DNA of 64,000 bases from Geodermatophilaceae bacterium URHB0062 (GCA_000620185.1 KK211087.1:1-64000); one strand, 5' to 3'; shown: positions 17,100 through 29,228, numbered from the stretch's first letter. Notes: generated by a model from the letters alone, not told the origin. A program made the numbers and translations.

Positions 17100-17873
17100 A
17101 TGTCGATCCTGGGAGAGTTCGCCGAGGCGCTGACCGCAGGGCGGATCGAGGTCGTCGACCTGACCGCCCCGCTGTCGGACAACACGCCGATCATCCAGTT
17201 GCCGCCCCCGTTCGCCCAGACGGCGACGTTCCAGCTGGAGGAGATCAGCCGCTTCGACGAGCGCGGGCCGGCCTGGTACTGGAACAACCTCCGCACGGGC
17301 GAGCACACCGGCACCCACTTCGACGCGCCCGCCCACTGGATCACCGGCAGGGACGGCGAGGACGTCGCCACGGTGCCCGCGCGCAAGCTGGTCGGACCGG
17401 TCGCCGTCCTCGACCTCTCGGAGCAGGTCGCGGCCGACCCCGACTTCCTGCTCGAGGTCGACCACGTGCGCGAGTGGGAGAAGACCCACGGTCCGCTCCC
17501 GGCCGGCGGCTGGCTCCTCTACCGCACGGGGTGGGACACCCGGTCGGAGTCGCAGGCGGAGTTCCTCAACGCCGACGAGAACGGCCCGCACACGCCCGGG
17601 GTCTCGCCCGCCTGCGCCCGCTGGCTGGCCGAGGAGGCGCCGGTCATCGGCTTCGGCGTCGAGACGGTCGGCACCGACGCGGGAGCGGCGCACTCGTTCG
17701 ACCCACCGTTCCCGTGCCACGCGGCGCTGCTCGGCAGCGGCAAGTACGGGCTGACCCAGCTGCAGAACCTCGCCCTGCTGCCCCCCACCGGCGCGGTGCT
17801 GGTCGCCGGTCCGCTGCCGATCGTCGGCGGATCCGGCTCTCCGGCGCGGGTGCTGGCGCTCGTCGAGCGGTGA
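17100..17873 (+). CDS. Cyclase family protein (kynurenine formamidase-like metal hydrolase), 257 aa
   Basis: This metal-dependent hydrolase family includes bacterial kynurenine formamidase (KynB) and isatin hydrolase. The signature [14 protein letters not shown] near residues 67-80 (H-x-G-T-H-x-D-x-P-x-H) is complete. [11 protein letters not shown] near 20 and LLYRTGWD near 138 also match, as does [15 protein letters not shown] toward the end. AAGGAGC lies just before the ATG. It overlaps the ThDP enzyme gene by 4 bp. N-formylkynurenine, isatinate or a cyclic 1,3-dicarbonyl thioester product are all possible substrates. The anthranilate setting favours a tryptophan- or isatin-related or ring-opening step, but this is inference. 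Confidence 0.8.
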   Translation: MSILGEFAEALTAGRIEVVDLTAPLSDNTPIIQLPPPFAQTATFQLEEISRFDERGPAWYWNNLRTGEHTGTHFDAPAHWITGRDGEDVATVPARKLVGPVAVLDLSEQVAADPDFLLEVDHVREWEKTHGPLPAGGWLLYRTGWDTRSESQAEFLNADENGPHTPGVSPACARWLAEEAPVIGFGVETVGTDAGAAHSFDPPFPCHAALLGSGKYGLTQLQNLALLPPTGAVLVAGPLPIVGGSGSPARVLALVER

Positions 17874-19531
17874 GCGCCGACCGACCGATCGTCGCGGCCG
17901 CGGTCGGCGCCGCGCTGGTGCGTGCCGGCATCGACACGGCCTTCGGGGTGGTCGGCTCCGGGAACTTCGACGTCACCAACGCCATGGTCGCGGCGGGGGC
18001 CCGGTTCGTGGCCGCCCGGCACGAGACGGGCGCGGCGACGATGGCCGACGCCTACGCCCGGATGAGCGCGGCCGGCGTGGCCGCGGTCACCCTGCACCAG
18101 GGCTGCGGCCTGACGAACGCGCTCACGGGGATGACCGAGGCGGCGAAGAGCCGCACGCCGCTCGTCGTCGTCACCGCCGAGGCGACCCAGCCGCGGTCGA
18201 ACTTCTTCGTCGACCAGCCCGCCCTCGCCTCCGCCGTCGGCGCGGTGCCGATGCGGGTGGACTCCGCCGAGGAGGCCCCGCGGAAGGCCGCCGACGCCGT
18301 CGCCACCGCGGTGCAGCAGCGCCGCACGGTGCTCCTCAACCTTCCGCTCGACGTCCAGGCCCTCCCTGCGGCCGACCCGATCACCCCCGCCTCGCTGGCC
18401 CGGCCGCTGCCGCCGAGGGAGGCGCCGGCCGACCCGGACGACGTCGAGCGCCTCGTGGCCGCCCTCCGCACCGCGCGCCGGCCGGTGTTCGTCGCCGGGC
18501 GCGGCGCGCGCGGGCCGGGGTGCCGCGCGGCGCTGGAACTCCTCGCCGACCGCTGCGGGGCGCTGCTCGCCACCTCCGCCGTCGCCAAGGGCCTGTTCGC
18601 CGGAAACCCGTGGTCCCTGGACGTGTCAGGCGGATTCGCCTCGCCGCTGGCCGCCGAGCTGATCGCGGGCGCCGACCTCGTCGTCGGGTGGGGCTGCACC
18701 CTCAACATGTGGACGATGCGGCACGGCCGGCTGATCGCCCCCGGCGCCACCGTCGTCCAGGTCGACCTGGACGACGACGCGCTCGGCGCCCAGCGCGAAC
18801 TCACGTTCGGCGTCCGCGGGGATGTGGTCGAGGTCGCGAGGGCAACCGCGGCGGAGTTGGGCCACGGGCGAGCGGGCTACCGGACCCCCGACCGGCGCGC
18901 GGCGATCGCCGCCCGCGTGCGCTGGCGCGACGTCGAGTTCGAACCCGCCGTCGAGCCCGGGCGGATCGACCCCCGCGCGCTCACGATCGCGCTCGACGAC
19001 CTGCTCCCGGCCGAGCGGATCCTGTCCGTGGACTCGGGCAATTTCATGGGCTACCCGAGCATGTTCCTCGACGTGCCGGACGAGTTCGGGTTCTGCTTCA
19101 CGCAGGCGTTCCAGTGCGTGGGGCTCGGCCTCGCCACCGCGATCGGGGCCGCGCTGGCGCGCCCGGACCGGCTGCCGGTGGCCGCCCTCGGCGACGGCGG
19201 TCTGCTCATGGGCGCCGCGGAACTGGAGACCGTCGTCCGGCTCGGGCTGCCGATGGTCGTGATCGTCTACGACGACGCGGCCTACGGCGCCGAGGTGCAC
19301 CACTTCGGTCCGCACGGCGCTCCGCTGGACGCCGTCCGCTTCCCCGACACCGACCTGGCCGCGGCCGCCCGCGGCTTCGGGTTCGACGGGGTCACGGTCC
19401 GGAGCCCCGAGGACCTGGCGGGGGTGGCCGCCTGGGTCGACGGTCCGCGGACGGCGCCGCTGCTGATCGACGCGAAGGTGACCCGGAACCAGCCCTCCTG
19501 GTGGCTGGAGGAGGCGTTCCGGGGCCACTGA
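17870..19531 (+). CDS. Thiamine-diphosphate-dependent enzyme (acetolactate synthase-like), 553 aa
   Basis: Three ThDP-enzyme domains are visible: Pyr domain with [16 protein letters not shown] (Glu52 activates ThDP), a middle domain with [13 protein letters not shown] near 200, and the PP domain with [16 protein letters not shown] near 442. In the ThDP motif the terminal asparagines (usually NN or ND) read VYDDAAYG, so the first Asn is Asp. Such proteins decarboxylate 2-keto acids or cleave C-C bonds. The GTG at 17870 overlaps the cyclase stop (GTGA). The pair suggests sequential steps. A 2-keto acid decarboxylase such as benzoylformate- or indolepyruvate-type cannot be excluded. Confidence 0.75.
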   Translation: MSADRPIVAAAVGAALVRAGIDTAFGVVGSGNFDVTNAMVAAGARFVAARHETGAATMADAYARMSAAGVAAVTLHQGCGLTNALTGMTEAAKSRTPLVVVTAEATQPRSNFFVDQPALASAVGAVPMRVDSAEEAPRKAADAVATAVQQRRTVLLNLPLDVQALPAADPITPASLARPLPPREAPADPDDVERLVAALRTARRPVFVAGRGARGPGCRAALELLADRCGALLATSAVAKGLFAGNPWSLDVSGGFASPLAAELIAGADLVVGWGCTLNMWTMRHGRLIAPGATVVQVDLDDDALGAQRELTFGVRGDVVEVARATAAELGHGRAGYRTPDRRAAIAARVRWRDVEFEPAVEPGRIDPRALTIALDDLLPAERILSVDSGNFMGYPSMFLDVPDEFGFCFTQAFQCVGLGLATAIGAALARPDRLPVAALGDGGLLMGAAELETVVRLGLPMVVIVYDDAAYGAEVHHFGPHGAPLDAVRFPDTDLAAAARGFGFDGVTVRSPEDLAGVAAWVDGPRTAPLLIDAKVTRNQPSWWLEEAFRGH

Positions 19532-19543
19532 GCCCTCCGGCGC

Positions 19544-21532
19544 TCACCGACCCGAGGCGGTCACGCGGGAGCGGTTCCCCGAGCGGATGTGCGCGATCAA
19601 GCCGCCGGCGGACAGGACGGCCCGCTCGCCGGAGGTGAGCGCGAGCGTGAGCTCCATCCGCCGGCCGTCGTCCACCTCGGCCGTCACGCGCTCGGCGCCG
19701 TCGGCGACCGCGGCGGCCAGGCCGGGGATGCGCCAGCGCTGGCCTTCGCCGGCGGCCTCGTACTCCTCGTCGCCGAGCACCAGCGGGACGATGCCGACGG
19801 CGATGAGATTGCGCCGGTGGATCCGCGCGTAGCTGCGCGCCACGACGGCGCGCACGCCCAGGTGCTGCGGCACCAGGGCCGCGTGCTCGCGGGAGGAGCC
19901 CTGGCCGTAGTTGTGGCCGCCGACGATGATCCCGCCGCCCGCCTCCCGGGCCCGCTGGTAGAAGTCCGGATCCAGGCGGCGGAACATGAACCGGGCGCAC
20001 TCGGCGATGTTGGACCACACCGACATGGCGATCGCCCCGTCCGGGGCCATGTCCCCGGTGGAGATGTCGTCGGGGACGACGATCAGCACCGCCGCGTCGA
20101 GGTCGTCGGGCAGCGGCTCGGGCGGGGACGGGGGCACGAGGTTCTCGCCCCGTTCGATCCGCACCGCGCGGCGCGCGTCCGGCGGGCGCGGCGGCTCGAT
20201 GTGCCGCTCGTGCAGACCGAGGTCCGGTGCCGCCGCGGGCCGCAGCGCCGGCCGGTCGACGGTGCGGGGATCGGTGATCGTGCCGGTGAGCGCACTGGCG
20301 GCCGCAGTGGAGGGGGAGCAGAGATAGACCCGGTCCTCTGCCGTGCCGCTGCGACCGGGGAAGTTGCGGTTGAAGGTGCGCAGCGAGGGGCGGTCCTTGA
20401 TCGGCGCCTGTCCGATGCCGATGCACGGCCCGCAGATGGGCTCCAGCATGCGGGCGCCCGACGCCAGCAGGTCCTGGTAGACGCCGGAGCGGGCGATGAT
20501 GTCCAGGACCTGCCGCGAGCCCGGGGTCACGGTCAGCTGCACTCCCGGGTGCACCGCGCGGTCGCGGAGCAAGGCGGCGACCGTCGCCAGGTCCTCGTAG
20601 GCGCTGTTCACCGAGGACCCGACGCACACCTGCACGACGTCGGTGCCGACGACCTCCGCCACGGGAACGACGTTCCCCGGGGACTGCGGCAGTGCGATCA
20701 GCGGTTCCAGCCCCGACAGGTCCACCCGGATCTGCTCGTCGTAGCCGGCGCCGGGGTCGGCGGCCAGCGGGCGGAAGTCCTCCTCCCGGCCCTGCGCCGC
20801 GAGCCAGGCCCTCGTCTCGTCGTCCGAGGGGAAGACCGCGGTGGTGGCCCCGGTCTCCATGGCCATGTTGCAGATCGTCGCGCGCGCCGCCGTCGACAGG
20901 GCGGCCACGCCGTCGCCGAAGAACTCGAAGACCGCGCCCGTGCCGCCGCGCACCCCGTAACGCCGCAGCAGCTCGAGGACGACGTCCTTGGCCTCGACGG
21001 CCGGGCCGAGCCGGCCGGTCAGCTCGACGCCGATCACCCGGGGACACGGCAGGTCGAAGCCGAACCCGGCCATGGCGACCGCGACCTCGAGCCCACCGGC
21101 GCCGGTGGCGAACATGCCCACCGCGCCGGAGGTGGTGGTGTGCGAGTCGGCGCCGACCAGCAGATCGCCCGGGCGGGCGTACCGCTCCAGGTGGATGTAG
21201 TGGGAGATGCCGTGGCCCGGCGGCGAGAAGGACAGTCCGAACCGCTCGGAGAAGGACCGGAGGTACCGGTGGTCCTGCATGTTCTTGTCGTCGATCTGCA
21301 GCACGTTGTGGTCGACGTACATGACCGCCAGCGGCACGGCGACGTCGTCCTCGCCGAGCTGCTCGAACTGCATCCCGGCCATCGTGCCGGTCGCGTCCTC
21401 GACCAGGATCTGGTCCACGGCCACGCGGATGTCCTCGCCCGCGCGCAGCGCCCCGTCGACGAGATGACCGCCGAGCAGCTTGGCGGTGAGGTTCACCGGT
21501 CCGGCGCCGTCGTGCCCTGTCCTGTCCGCCAT
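19544..21532 (-). CDS. Aconitase-family hydratase with an altered Fe-S cysteine, 662 aa
   Basis: The protein has a full monomeric aconitase layout: GADSHTTTSGAVG near 128-140, CGPCIGIGQAP near 367-377 with two cluster cysteines, NRNFPGRSGT, and the swivel domain with GGHNYGQGSSREHAAL. The third cluster ligand normally lies in GSCTNS; here the text is CVGSSVNSAYEDL, so Ser307 replaces it (Cys303 lies four residues earlier). At 662 residues it is close to the shorter bacterial putative-aconitase type. It could be a hydratase for a different substrate or be inactive in isomerisation. ATG at 21532 is the first start giving the TAKLLGGHLVDG segment. It converges 13 bp after the ThDP gene. Confidence 0.75.
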   Translation of the reverse strand: MADRTGHDGAGPVNLTAKLLGGHLVDGALRAGEDIRVAVDQILVEDATGTMAGMQFEQLGEDDVAVPLAVMYVDHNVLQIDDKNMQDHRYLRSFSERFGLSFSPPGHGISHYIHLERYARPGDLLVGADSHTTTSGAVGMFATGAGGLEVAVAMAGFGFDLPCPRVIGVELTGRLGPAVEAKDVVLELLRRYGVRGGTGAVFEFFGDGVAALSTAARATICNMAMETGATTAVFPSDDETRAWLAAQGREEDFRPLAADPGAGYDEQIRVDLSGLEPLIALPQSPGNVVPVAEVVGTDVVQVCVGSSVNSAYEDLATVAALLRDRAVHPGVQLTVTPGSRQVLDIIARSGVYQDLLASGARMLEPICGPCIGIGQAPIKDRPSLRTFNRNFPGRSGTAEDRVYLCSPSTAAASALTGTITDPRTVDRPALRPAAAPDLGLHERHIEPPRPPDARRAVRIERGENLVPPSPPEPLPDDLDAAVLIVVPDDISTGDMAPDGAIAMSVWSNIAECARFMFRRLDPDFYQRAREAGGGIIVGGHNYGQGSSREHAALVPQHLGVRAVVARSYARIHRRNLIAVGIVPLVLGDEEYEAAGEGQRWRIPGLAAAVADGAERVTAEVDDGRRMELTLALTSGERAVLSAGGLIAHIRSGNRSRVTASGR

Positions 21533-21605
21533 GTCCGGGCCTCCCGTCGTCGCAGCTCACCCACAGGGTCGCTCATGCGGGGCCCTGATCGCCGGGGCGC
21601 CGGCG

Positions 21606-21986
21606 TCAGTCCGGCAGGCGGGTGGGGGCGTAGGCCAGCAGGCGCCACGACCCGTCGTCGCGCGCCCACACCGCGAGCGCGAGGTTGTCGATGGTCTTGC
21701 GCACCCCGCCGCTGTGCAGGTCGGCGGTCATGCGACCGACGACGATCGCGGCGTCGCCGACCACCTCGACGCGCTCCACCGGGTGGTCGATGCGGTGGTA
21801 GTCGTAGTAGCCGCTGCGCACCTTGCCGAAGTACTCCGCCTTGGTGTCGCGGGCGCCGTTGGAGTGCGCGTAGCTCAACTCGTCGGCGCAGAGCTCGTCG
21901 AGCGTGTCGAGGTCGGCGTCGATCATCGCCCGGTAGCGGCGCTCCTCCGCTGCGAGCACCGCGGCGACGTCGTCGTCATGGGTCAT
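21606..21986 (-). CDS. NTF2-like (SnoaL/DUF4440-type) protein, 126 aa
   Basis: This is a small cone-shaped NTF2-like fold protein: an N-terminal helix DVAAVLAAEERRYRAMIDADLDTLDELCADELSYAHSNG (position 6-44) typical of DUF4440 domains, then a beta sheet ending in VWARDDGSWRLLAYAPTRLP. Members serve as small enzymes or ligand binders; no catalytic set is clear. ATG at 21986 is preferred to that at 21995, because GGAG lies about 10 nt before it and only 2 nt before the earlier one. It sits between the aconitase-family and amidase genes, all on the minus strand. Confidence 0.7.
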   Translation of the reverse strand: MTHDDDVAAVLAAEERRYRAMIDADLDTLDELCADELSYAHSNGARDTKAEYFGKVRSGYYDYHRIDHPVERVEVVGDAAIVVGRMTADLHSGGVRKTIDNLALAVWARDDGSWRLLAYAPTRLPD

Positions 21987-22028
21987 GTGCGGCATTCTCC
22001 GCCCGCAGGTGCGGCGGCGCCGTGGTGG

Positions 22029-23507
22029 TCAACGAAGCGGGCGTTCCGCGCACCGGGTGTACGCCGCGTGCCAGGGACGGAGGCGTTCGAAGGCCGCACT
22101 GGCCGCGAGCACGTCGGCATCGCCGTAGCGGCGGCCGATCAGCTGCATGCCGACCGGCAGCCCGTCGACGTCCCCGGCGGGGATCGAGGCGGCCGGGTGC
22201 CCGGTGAAGTTGAGGAAGTAGGTGAGGCACCAGCCGATGAGGGGGTCCACGTCGACGCCCTCGATGCTCGACGGACCCACGGTGTTGCCGTCGTCGGCGT
22301 TGTCGACGGGCAGCGCGGCGAGGGTCGGCGTCACCAGCAGGTCGTAGCCGCGCAGCACCTCCTGGATCCGGTCGTAGACATGGGTGCGCATCCGCTGGTC
22401 GCTCAGCACGTCCTGGGCACTGAATCCGAACCCCTCGTCAATCCAGCGCAGGTACTCCGGCGGGAAGTCGTCACGGTGCTCGCCGAGCAGGTCCAGTCCC
22501 TGCGCCTTGAGCCCCTCGAGTCCCTCGATGTTCAGCGGCATGATCAACCGGCACCACAGATCGCTGAGCTCCCGCTGGTCGTGGTCCAGGGTCAGGTCGA
22601 CCTGTTCGACGACGGCCCCCGCCTCCTCGAAGGCCCCGACCGCCTTCTGCACGACGGCGGCGATCCGGCGGTCGACCGGGTAGACACCGAAGTCCGGGCT
22701 GTAGGCGATGCGCCTGCCTCGGATCGACCGCCGGGTCGCCCCGGCGAAGGCGACCGACTCGTCGAGGGCGAACGGGTCACGGTCGTCGTAACCGGCCAGC
22801 ACGTCCAAGGCGAGAGCGGCATCGTCGACCGTGCGGGTCAGCGCCCCCTCGAACAGGAACGGGTTGAGCGATCCGAAGGCGTTCGGCCGGGCGGTGTAGG
22901 GCACGCGGCCGAAGGATGCCTTGTACCCGTACAGGCCGCACCACGCGGCGGGGATGCGGATGGACCCACCCCCGTCGGTTCCCTCGGCCAGCGGCAGCAG
23001 CCCGTCGGCGACCGCGGCGGCACTGCCTCCGGAGGAGCCGCCCGTGTTCTTGGTCGTGTCGAAGGGGTTGCGCGACGGGCCGAAGAGGTAGTTGTCGCAG
23101 GTGCCACGGAAGCCCATGACGGGGCTGTTCGTCTTACCGACGAGGATGGCTCCCGCCGCCTCCATCCGCTCCGCGTAGGTGCAGTGGGCCGGGACGCTGA
23201 AGTCGGCCAGCGCACGAATCCCGCCGAAGGTGGCCGGCCAGCCGGGCTTGAAGTCGAAGAGATCCTTGATGGCGGTGGGCACGCCGTGCAGGGGGCCGAG
23301 GTCGGCGCCGGAGGTGAGCGCGCGCTCAGCCTCCCTCGCCCGCTCGCGCGCCTCGTCGAAGGCGGTGAAGACCAGCGCGTTCACGCTCGGGTTGCGGGCC
23401 TCGATGCGGTCGATGACGGCGTCGAGGAGTTCGACGGGGGAGAGGTCGCCGCGTCGGATCCGGGCGGCCAGGTCGGTGGCGGTGGCGTAGGCGAGCTCCT
23501 CGGACAC
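22029..23507 (-). CDS. Amidase signature (AS) family hydrolase, 492 aa
   Basis: This is an AS-family amidohydrolase. The Ser-cisSer-Lys triad is complete: Lys81 in PTAIKDLFD, Ser158 in TGGSSGGSAAA and nucleophile Ser182 in GTDGGGSIRIPA. The C-terminal FNFTGHPAASIPAG is also typical. It hydrolyses an amide of unknown identity. GTG at 23507 gives the expected N-terminus (ATATDLAARIRRGDLSPVEL). It shares a 175-bp divergent region with the hydrolase gene at 23683. The aromatic setting upstream raises an aryl amide or formamide as a possible substrate, without direct evidence. Confidence 0.85.
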   Translation of the reverse strand: MSEELAYATATDLAARIRRGDLSPVELLDAVIDRIEARNPSVNALVFTAFDEARERAREAERALTSGADLGPLHGVPTAIKDLFDFKPGWPATFGGIRALADFSVPAHCTYAERMEAAGAILVGKTNSPVMGFRGTCDNYLFGPSRNPFDTTKNTGGSSGGSAAAVADGLLPLAEGTDGGGSIRIPAAWCGLYGYKASFGRVPYTARPNAFGSLNPFLFEGALTRTVDDAALALDVLAGYDDRDPFALDESVAFAGATRRSIRGRRIAYSPDFGVYPVDRRIAAVVQKAVGAFEEAGAVVEQVDLTLDHDQRELSDLWCRLIMPLNIEGLEGLKAQGLDLLGEHRDDFPPEYLRWIDEGFGFSAQDVLSDQRMRTHVYDRIQEVLRGYDLLVTPTLAALPVDNADDGNTVGPSSIEGVDVDPLIGWCLTYFLNFTGHPAASIPAGDVDGLPVGMQLIGRRYGDADVLAASAAFERLRPWHAAYTRCAERPLR

Positions 23508-23556
23508 GGGCGGTTCCGTCCCTTTCTCGTCGTGCGGCTGCCGTGACGTCAGAGTC

Positions 23557-23580
23557 TGTCGAGGGGTCGCACCCCCGACA
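23557..23580. promoter_or_regulatory. Hairpin/palindrome in divergent region (possible operator)
   Basis: TGTCG-A-GGGGT (23557-23567) pairs with ACCCCCGACA (23571-23580) except for one bulged A, with CGC between the arms. It lies between the divergent amidase and hydrolase genes, so an operator is more likely than a terminator. Confidence 0.3.
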
Positions 23581-23682
23581 AGGCGGCGACGCCTCGGCCG
23601 GGCCTCGCGGCGCGGTTCGATGTGCGGGTCACCCGCGCGAACCGAGGCGGGACGAGACCCGGCACGGGGTGAGGATGAGGGG

Positions 23683-24339
23683 ATGAGGAGCCGGGACGTC
23701 ACCGTCGTCGCCGCCGACGCCGAACTGCCCGGCGTCCTGGGGCTGCCCGACGCGGCCCGCGGCGTCGTCCTGTTCGCCCACGGCAGCGGCAGCGGCCGGT
23801 TCAGCCCGAGGAACCGGCAGGTCGCCGACGGATTCCACGAGGCCGGCTTCGGCACGCTGCTGCTCGACCTGCTCACCGAGGCCGAGGAGGCGATCGACGC
23901 ACGTACACGGCACCTCCGGTTCGACATCGGCCTGCTGGCGGGGCGGCTGACCGCGGCGGCCGACTGGCTGGGCGACGCGGAAGGCGCGGCCGGTCTGCCC
24001 CTGGCCACGTTCGGGGCGAGCACCGGAGCGGCGGCGGCGCTGATCACCGCCGCCGACCGCCCCGACCGGGTCGGGGCGGTCATCTCCCGGGGTGGCCGGC
24101 CCGATCTCGCCGGCAGCGCCCTGGCGCGGGTCCGTGCACCGACGCTGCTCGTGGTCGGCGGCGCGGACGAGTCGGTCCTGCGGCTCAACGCGGAGGCGGC
24201 CGACCAGATCGCCGGCGCCCACCGGCTGGTCGTCGTCCCCGGTGCGACGCACCTGTTCCCCGAGCCGGGTGCGCTCGACGCGGTGATCGAGGCCTCCGTC
24301 GACTGGCTCGACCGATGGCTGCCGCGGAGGCTCTCCTGA
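23683..24339 (+). CDS. Dienelactone hydrolase-like alpha/beta hydrolase, 218 aa
   Basis: This small alpha/beta hydrolase resembles the DLH-like domain often fused to phosphoribosyltransferases in actinobacteria. It shows VVLFAHGSGSGRFSPRNRQVA near 28-48, the nucleophile elbow FGASTG near 110 (G-x-S-x-G form), LLVVGGADESV with the acid, and VPGATHLFPEPGAL with the His. GAGGATGAGGGG lies directly before the ATG. Substrate is unknown. Confidence 0.8.
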   Translation: MRSRDVTVVAADAELPGVLGLPDAARGVVLFAHGSGSGRFSPRNRQVADGFHEAGFGTLLLDLLTEAEEAIDARTRHLRFDIGLLAGRLTAAADWLGDAEGAAGLPLATFGASTGAAAALITAADRPDRVGAVISRGGRPDLAGSALARVRAPTLLVVGGADESVLRLNAEAADQIAGAHRLVVVPGATHLFPEPGALDAVIEASVDWLDRWLPRRLS

Positions 24340-24365
24340 CGGGCCGGATACGTCGGCGCGGGTTC

Positions 24366-25103
24366 CTACTGTCCGTGCCGGATCCCCGGTTCACCGGCGC
24401 GGTACTGGATCAACCCGGGAGCGGAACCGCCCGCGGTGTCCCGCTTGCCGACGGGGAGCACCGCCTCGCCACGCACGCTCTGGAGCATCAGGGCGGTCGC
24501 GACGTACCAGGCGGCGATGGCCGAGCACATGAACAGCCAGCCCGCCGTCGTGATCGCCCAGGAGCCGTCTGTCGTGTAGCCGATCGCGGCGATGGTGCAG
24601 CCGGCGGCCAGCAGGGTGAGCACCGCGGTCAGCGCCATGCTCTCGTACCAGGCCGCGGCCGCGCCTGCCCAGGTGATGGCCGCGAGGGCGATGAACCAGT
24701 AGCCCAGTGCGACGAACGCCCCGGTGGGCACCGTGATGGCGCCGACGACCACCAGCAGGTTGAGCAGGCCGTAGCCCAGCCAGAAGGCTCCCCACGTCCC
24801 GTGCATGGCGGTCGCGAGCCCGTCGCGGGCGCGGTAGGCCCACATGCCGGCCAGGAACTGCGCCATGCCGCCGAAGAAGGCGGCGAACGGGAAGAGGTAC
24901 TGCGCCGAAGTGTCGTTCCCCCACCAGCCGGCGAGGTTGGACGCGACGATGAACGTCGAGCCGGCGAACCCGTAGAGGCCGAGGATCGAGGGGGCGGCCA
25001 CCGGCTGCAGGGTGATCTAACTGTGTTCCCGCCAGAACGCCGGGTCGACTTCGTACGCGGCGTCGAGTGCGTCGGACGGACGGGAGGTCCTCACCTGTGA
25101 CAT
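24366..25103 (-). pseudogene. GPR1/FUN34/YaaH (SatP-like) acetate transporter interrupted by one in-frame TAG
   Basis: An ATG at 25103 with AGGAG 7 nt upstream opens a frame for 28 residues ending DPAFWREHS, then TAG at 25019-25017. The same frame continues at once as ITLQPVAAPSILGLYGFAG and runs to 24366 through six hydrophobic segments of a GPR1/FUN34/YaaH monocarboxylate transporter (AAWYESMALTAVLTLLAAG, WLFMCSAIAAWYV). Homologues as I know them carry a short acidic N-terminus ending in such a W-R-E-H segment before the LQP-x-AAPS stretch, so the stop is inside the gene. A CAG-to-TAG change would explain it. Initiation at the GTG (25001) downstream lacks a ribosome-binding site. Cause is either mutation, sequencing error or read-through. 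Confidence 0.75.
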
Positions 25104-25176
25104 GTCGTGCTCCTGAGGAAGGGCTGCCGTCGATCCGACGGCAGGTGGATGGGCGGCAGGTGCGGGGGAGGCCCGG

Positions 25177-25866
25177 TCACGGGGCCGCCTCCGATGAGTC
25201 CCGGGAAGGCCGGGGACAGAAGAACCGGGCAGGGTCACTCGCGGCCCGCGCGGTGGGCAGCCACCGTCCGAAGGCGACCGGGTCGCGCCGTTCCAGCTCG
25301 GCCAGGCAGCCGCGGCGCAGATCGGTGAGGCGCTCGGTGTCCGTGGCCGTCTCCGCCCGCGCCAGGCGCGGGTAGGTCAGCTGCCACACCCGGCACAGCT
25401 CGGGGGTTCCGAGCGTGCCCAGCGCGGAGGCCGACGGCAGCGGATCCGCGTGCGACGGAGCCGCCGGCCGGGACGACGGGAACGCCGGTCGGCAGCGGTC
25501 GCCGTCCGCTTCGGGGGAGTGCTCGGCCGGGCGGAGGACGCACCGGCCCGTGAGCGCCGTGGCGACGCAGACGGCGAGGCCGAACGGACCCAGGGCGAGG
25601 AGCAGACCGACGGTCGCGAGGAGCGTCCCGGCGGCCAGCACGCCGAGGAGCGGCGGGGGCGGGAGCGGCGGTGGATCAGGGACCTCGGTCGCCAGGGCCC
25701 ATCCCGTGCATGCCCCCAGGAACCCGGTGAGACCGGCGAGGAGCGTCGCGTTCTCCGTCCCCATGACGACGTAGCTCGCCGCGATGCCGACCGCACCGGC
25801 CGGTGGCGCGATCGACCACCACACGGTGCGGCCGACGGCACGCAGCGTGCTCGGGGTGCTGAGCAT
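25177..25866 (-). CDS. Hypothetical membrane protein, 229 aa
   Basis: I do not recognise the family. The first half has three to four hydrophobic segments (VWWSIAPPAGAVGIAASYVV, LLAGLTGFLGACTGWALA, LLGVLAAGTLLATVGLLLAL, FGLAVCVATALTG), separated by a proline-rich loop DPPPLPPPP. The C-terminal half is soluble and acidic to mixed, with a conserved-looking CRVWQLTYPRLARAET and LTDLRRGCLAELERRDP. This resembles the cytosolic tail of small actinobacterial envelope proteins. GGGAGGGCCC precedes the ATG. It is transcribed toward the broken acetate transporter, 74 bp away. Confidence 0.6.
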   Translation of the reverse strand: MLSTPSTLRAVGRTVWWSIAPPAGAVGIAASYVVMGTENATLLAGLTGFLGACTGWALATEVPDPPPLPPPPLLGVLAAGTLLATVGLLLALGPFGLAVCVATALTGRCVLRPAEHSPEADGDRCRPAFPSSRPAAPSHADPLPSASALGTLGTPELCRVWQLTYPRLARAETATDTERLTDLRRGCLAELERRDPVAFGRWLPTARAASDPARFFCPRPSRDSSEAAP

Positions 25867-26277
25867 GGGCCCTCCCGACGCGTGCGAAAGGAAGCGGATC
25901 TCGACGTTCTGGACTCCGGTCGCCGCTCGTCGGCCGTGGTGCGTCCGGCGACGCGGCGCACCGACCACGGCGGGTGCCCAACCGGGCGGGCCATGGGTTC
26001 GCGGGTGGTCGACGCCCGAGTGGCCGGGGACGCGTCCGGTCGACCCGCGCAGCGGCCGTCCTGCGTGGCCCACGGGCACCCTGCCGACCCGGCGCACCTC
26101 TTCTGCCCCGTCCTCGGGCATCCCGGTCCGGTGACCTGGGCCGCCGGGCCCGACTGTCCGCATGTTCGCACTCGGCAACAGTTGGTCAAAACTGATTGTC
26201 GTCCTCCTGCGAGGCCCGGCACAAGAGGGGCGCGGGTGCCTGGTGCCCGGAGGCGAGCCGGCGGACGATGCTCCCTC
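25867..26277. other. 411-bp intergenic region
   Basis: No convincing gene is seen. Short reading frames here have no ribosome-binding site or familiar motif. The right part (26160-26210) is the least GC-rich stretch in the neighbourhood and probably holds the acyl-CoA dehydrogenase promoter, including a 16-bp palindrome at 26179-26194. Confidence 0.6.
26179..26194. promoter_or_regulatory. Palindrome CAGTT-N6-AACTG upstream of acyl-CoA dehydrogenase
   Basis: Five-bp perfect arms flank GGTCAA, about 84 bp before the start codon and in an AT-richer pocket. A TetR/FadR-like operator is possible; no regulator gene is adjacent. Confidence 0.3.

Positions 26278-29228
<2,951 letters not shown>

Noticed and set aside
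16944-17720. Long N-terminal extension of the TrpB2 frame
   Set aside because: It overlaps the cyclase gene on the other strand and has no motif; the GTG at 16943 with GAGGGG gives the usual N-terminus.
25017-25238. Separate 73-residue protein
   Set aside because: Its last 28 residues are the start of the acetate transporter in the same frame; the upstream part has no ribosome-binding site.
25867-26277. Small genes in the 411-bp gap
   Set aside because: Frames have no ribosome-binding site or recognisable sequence.
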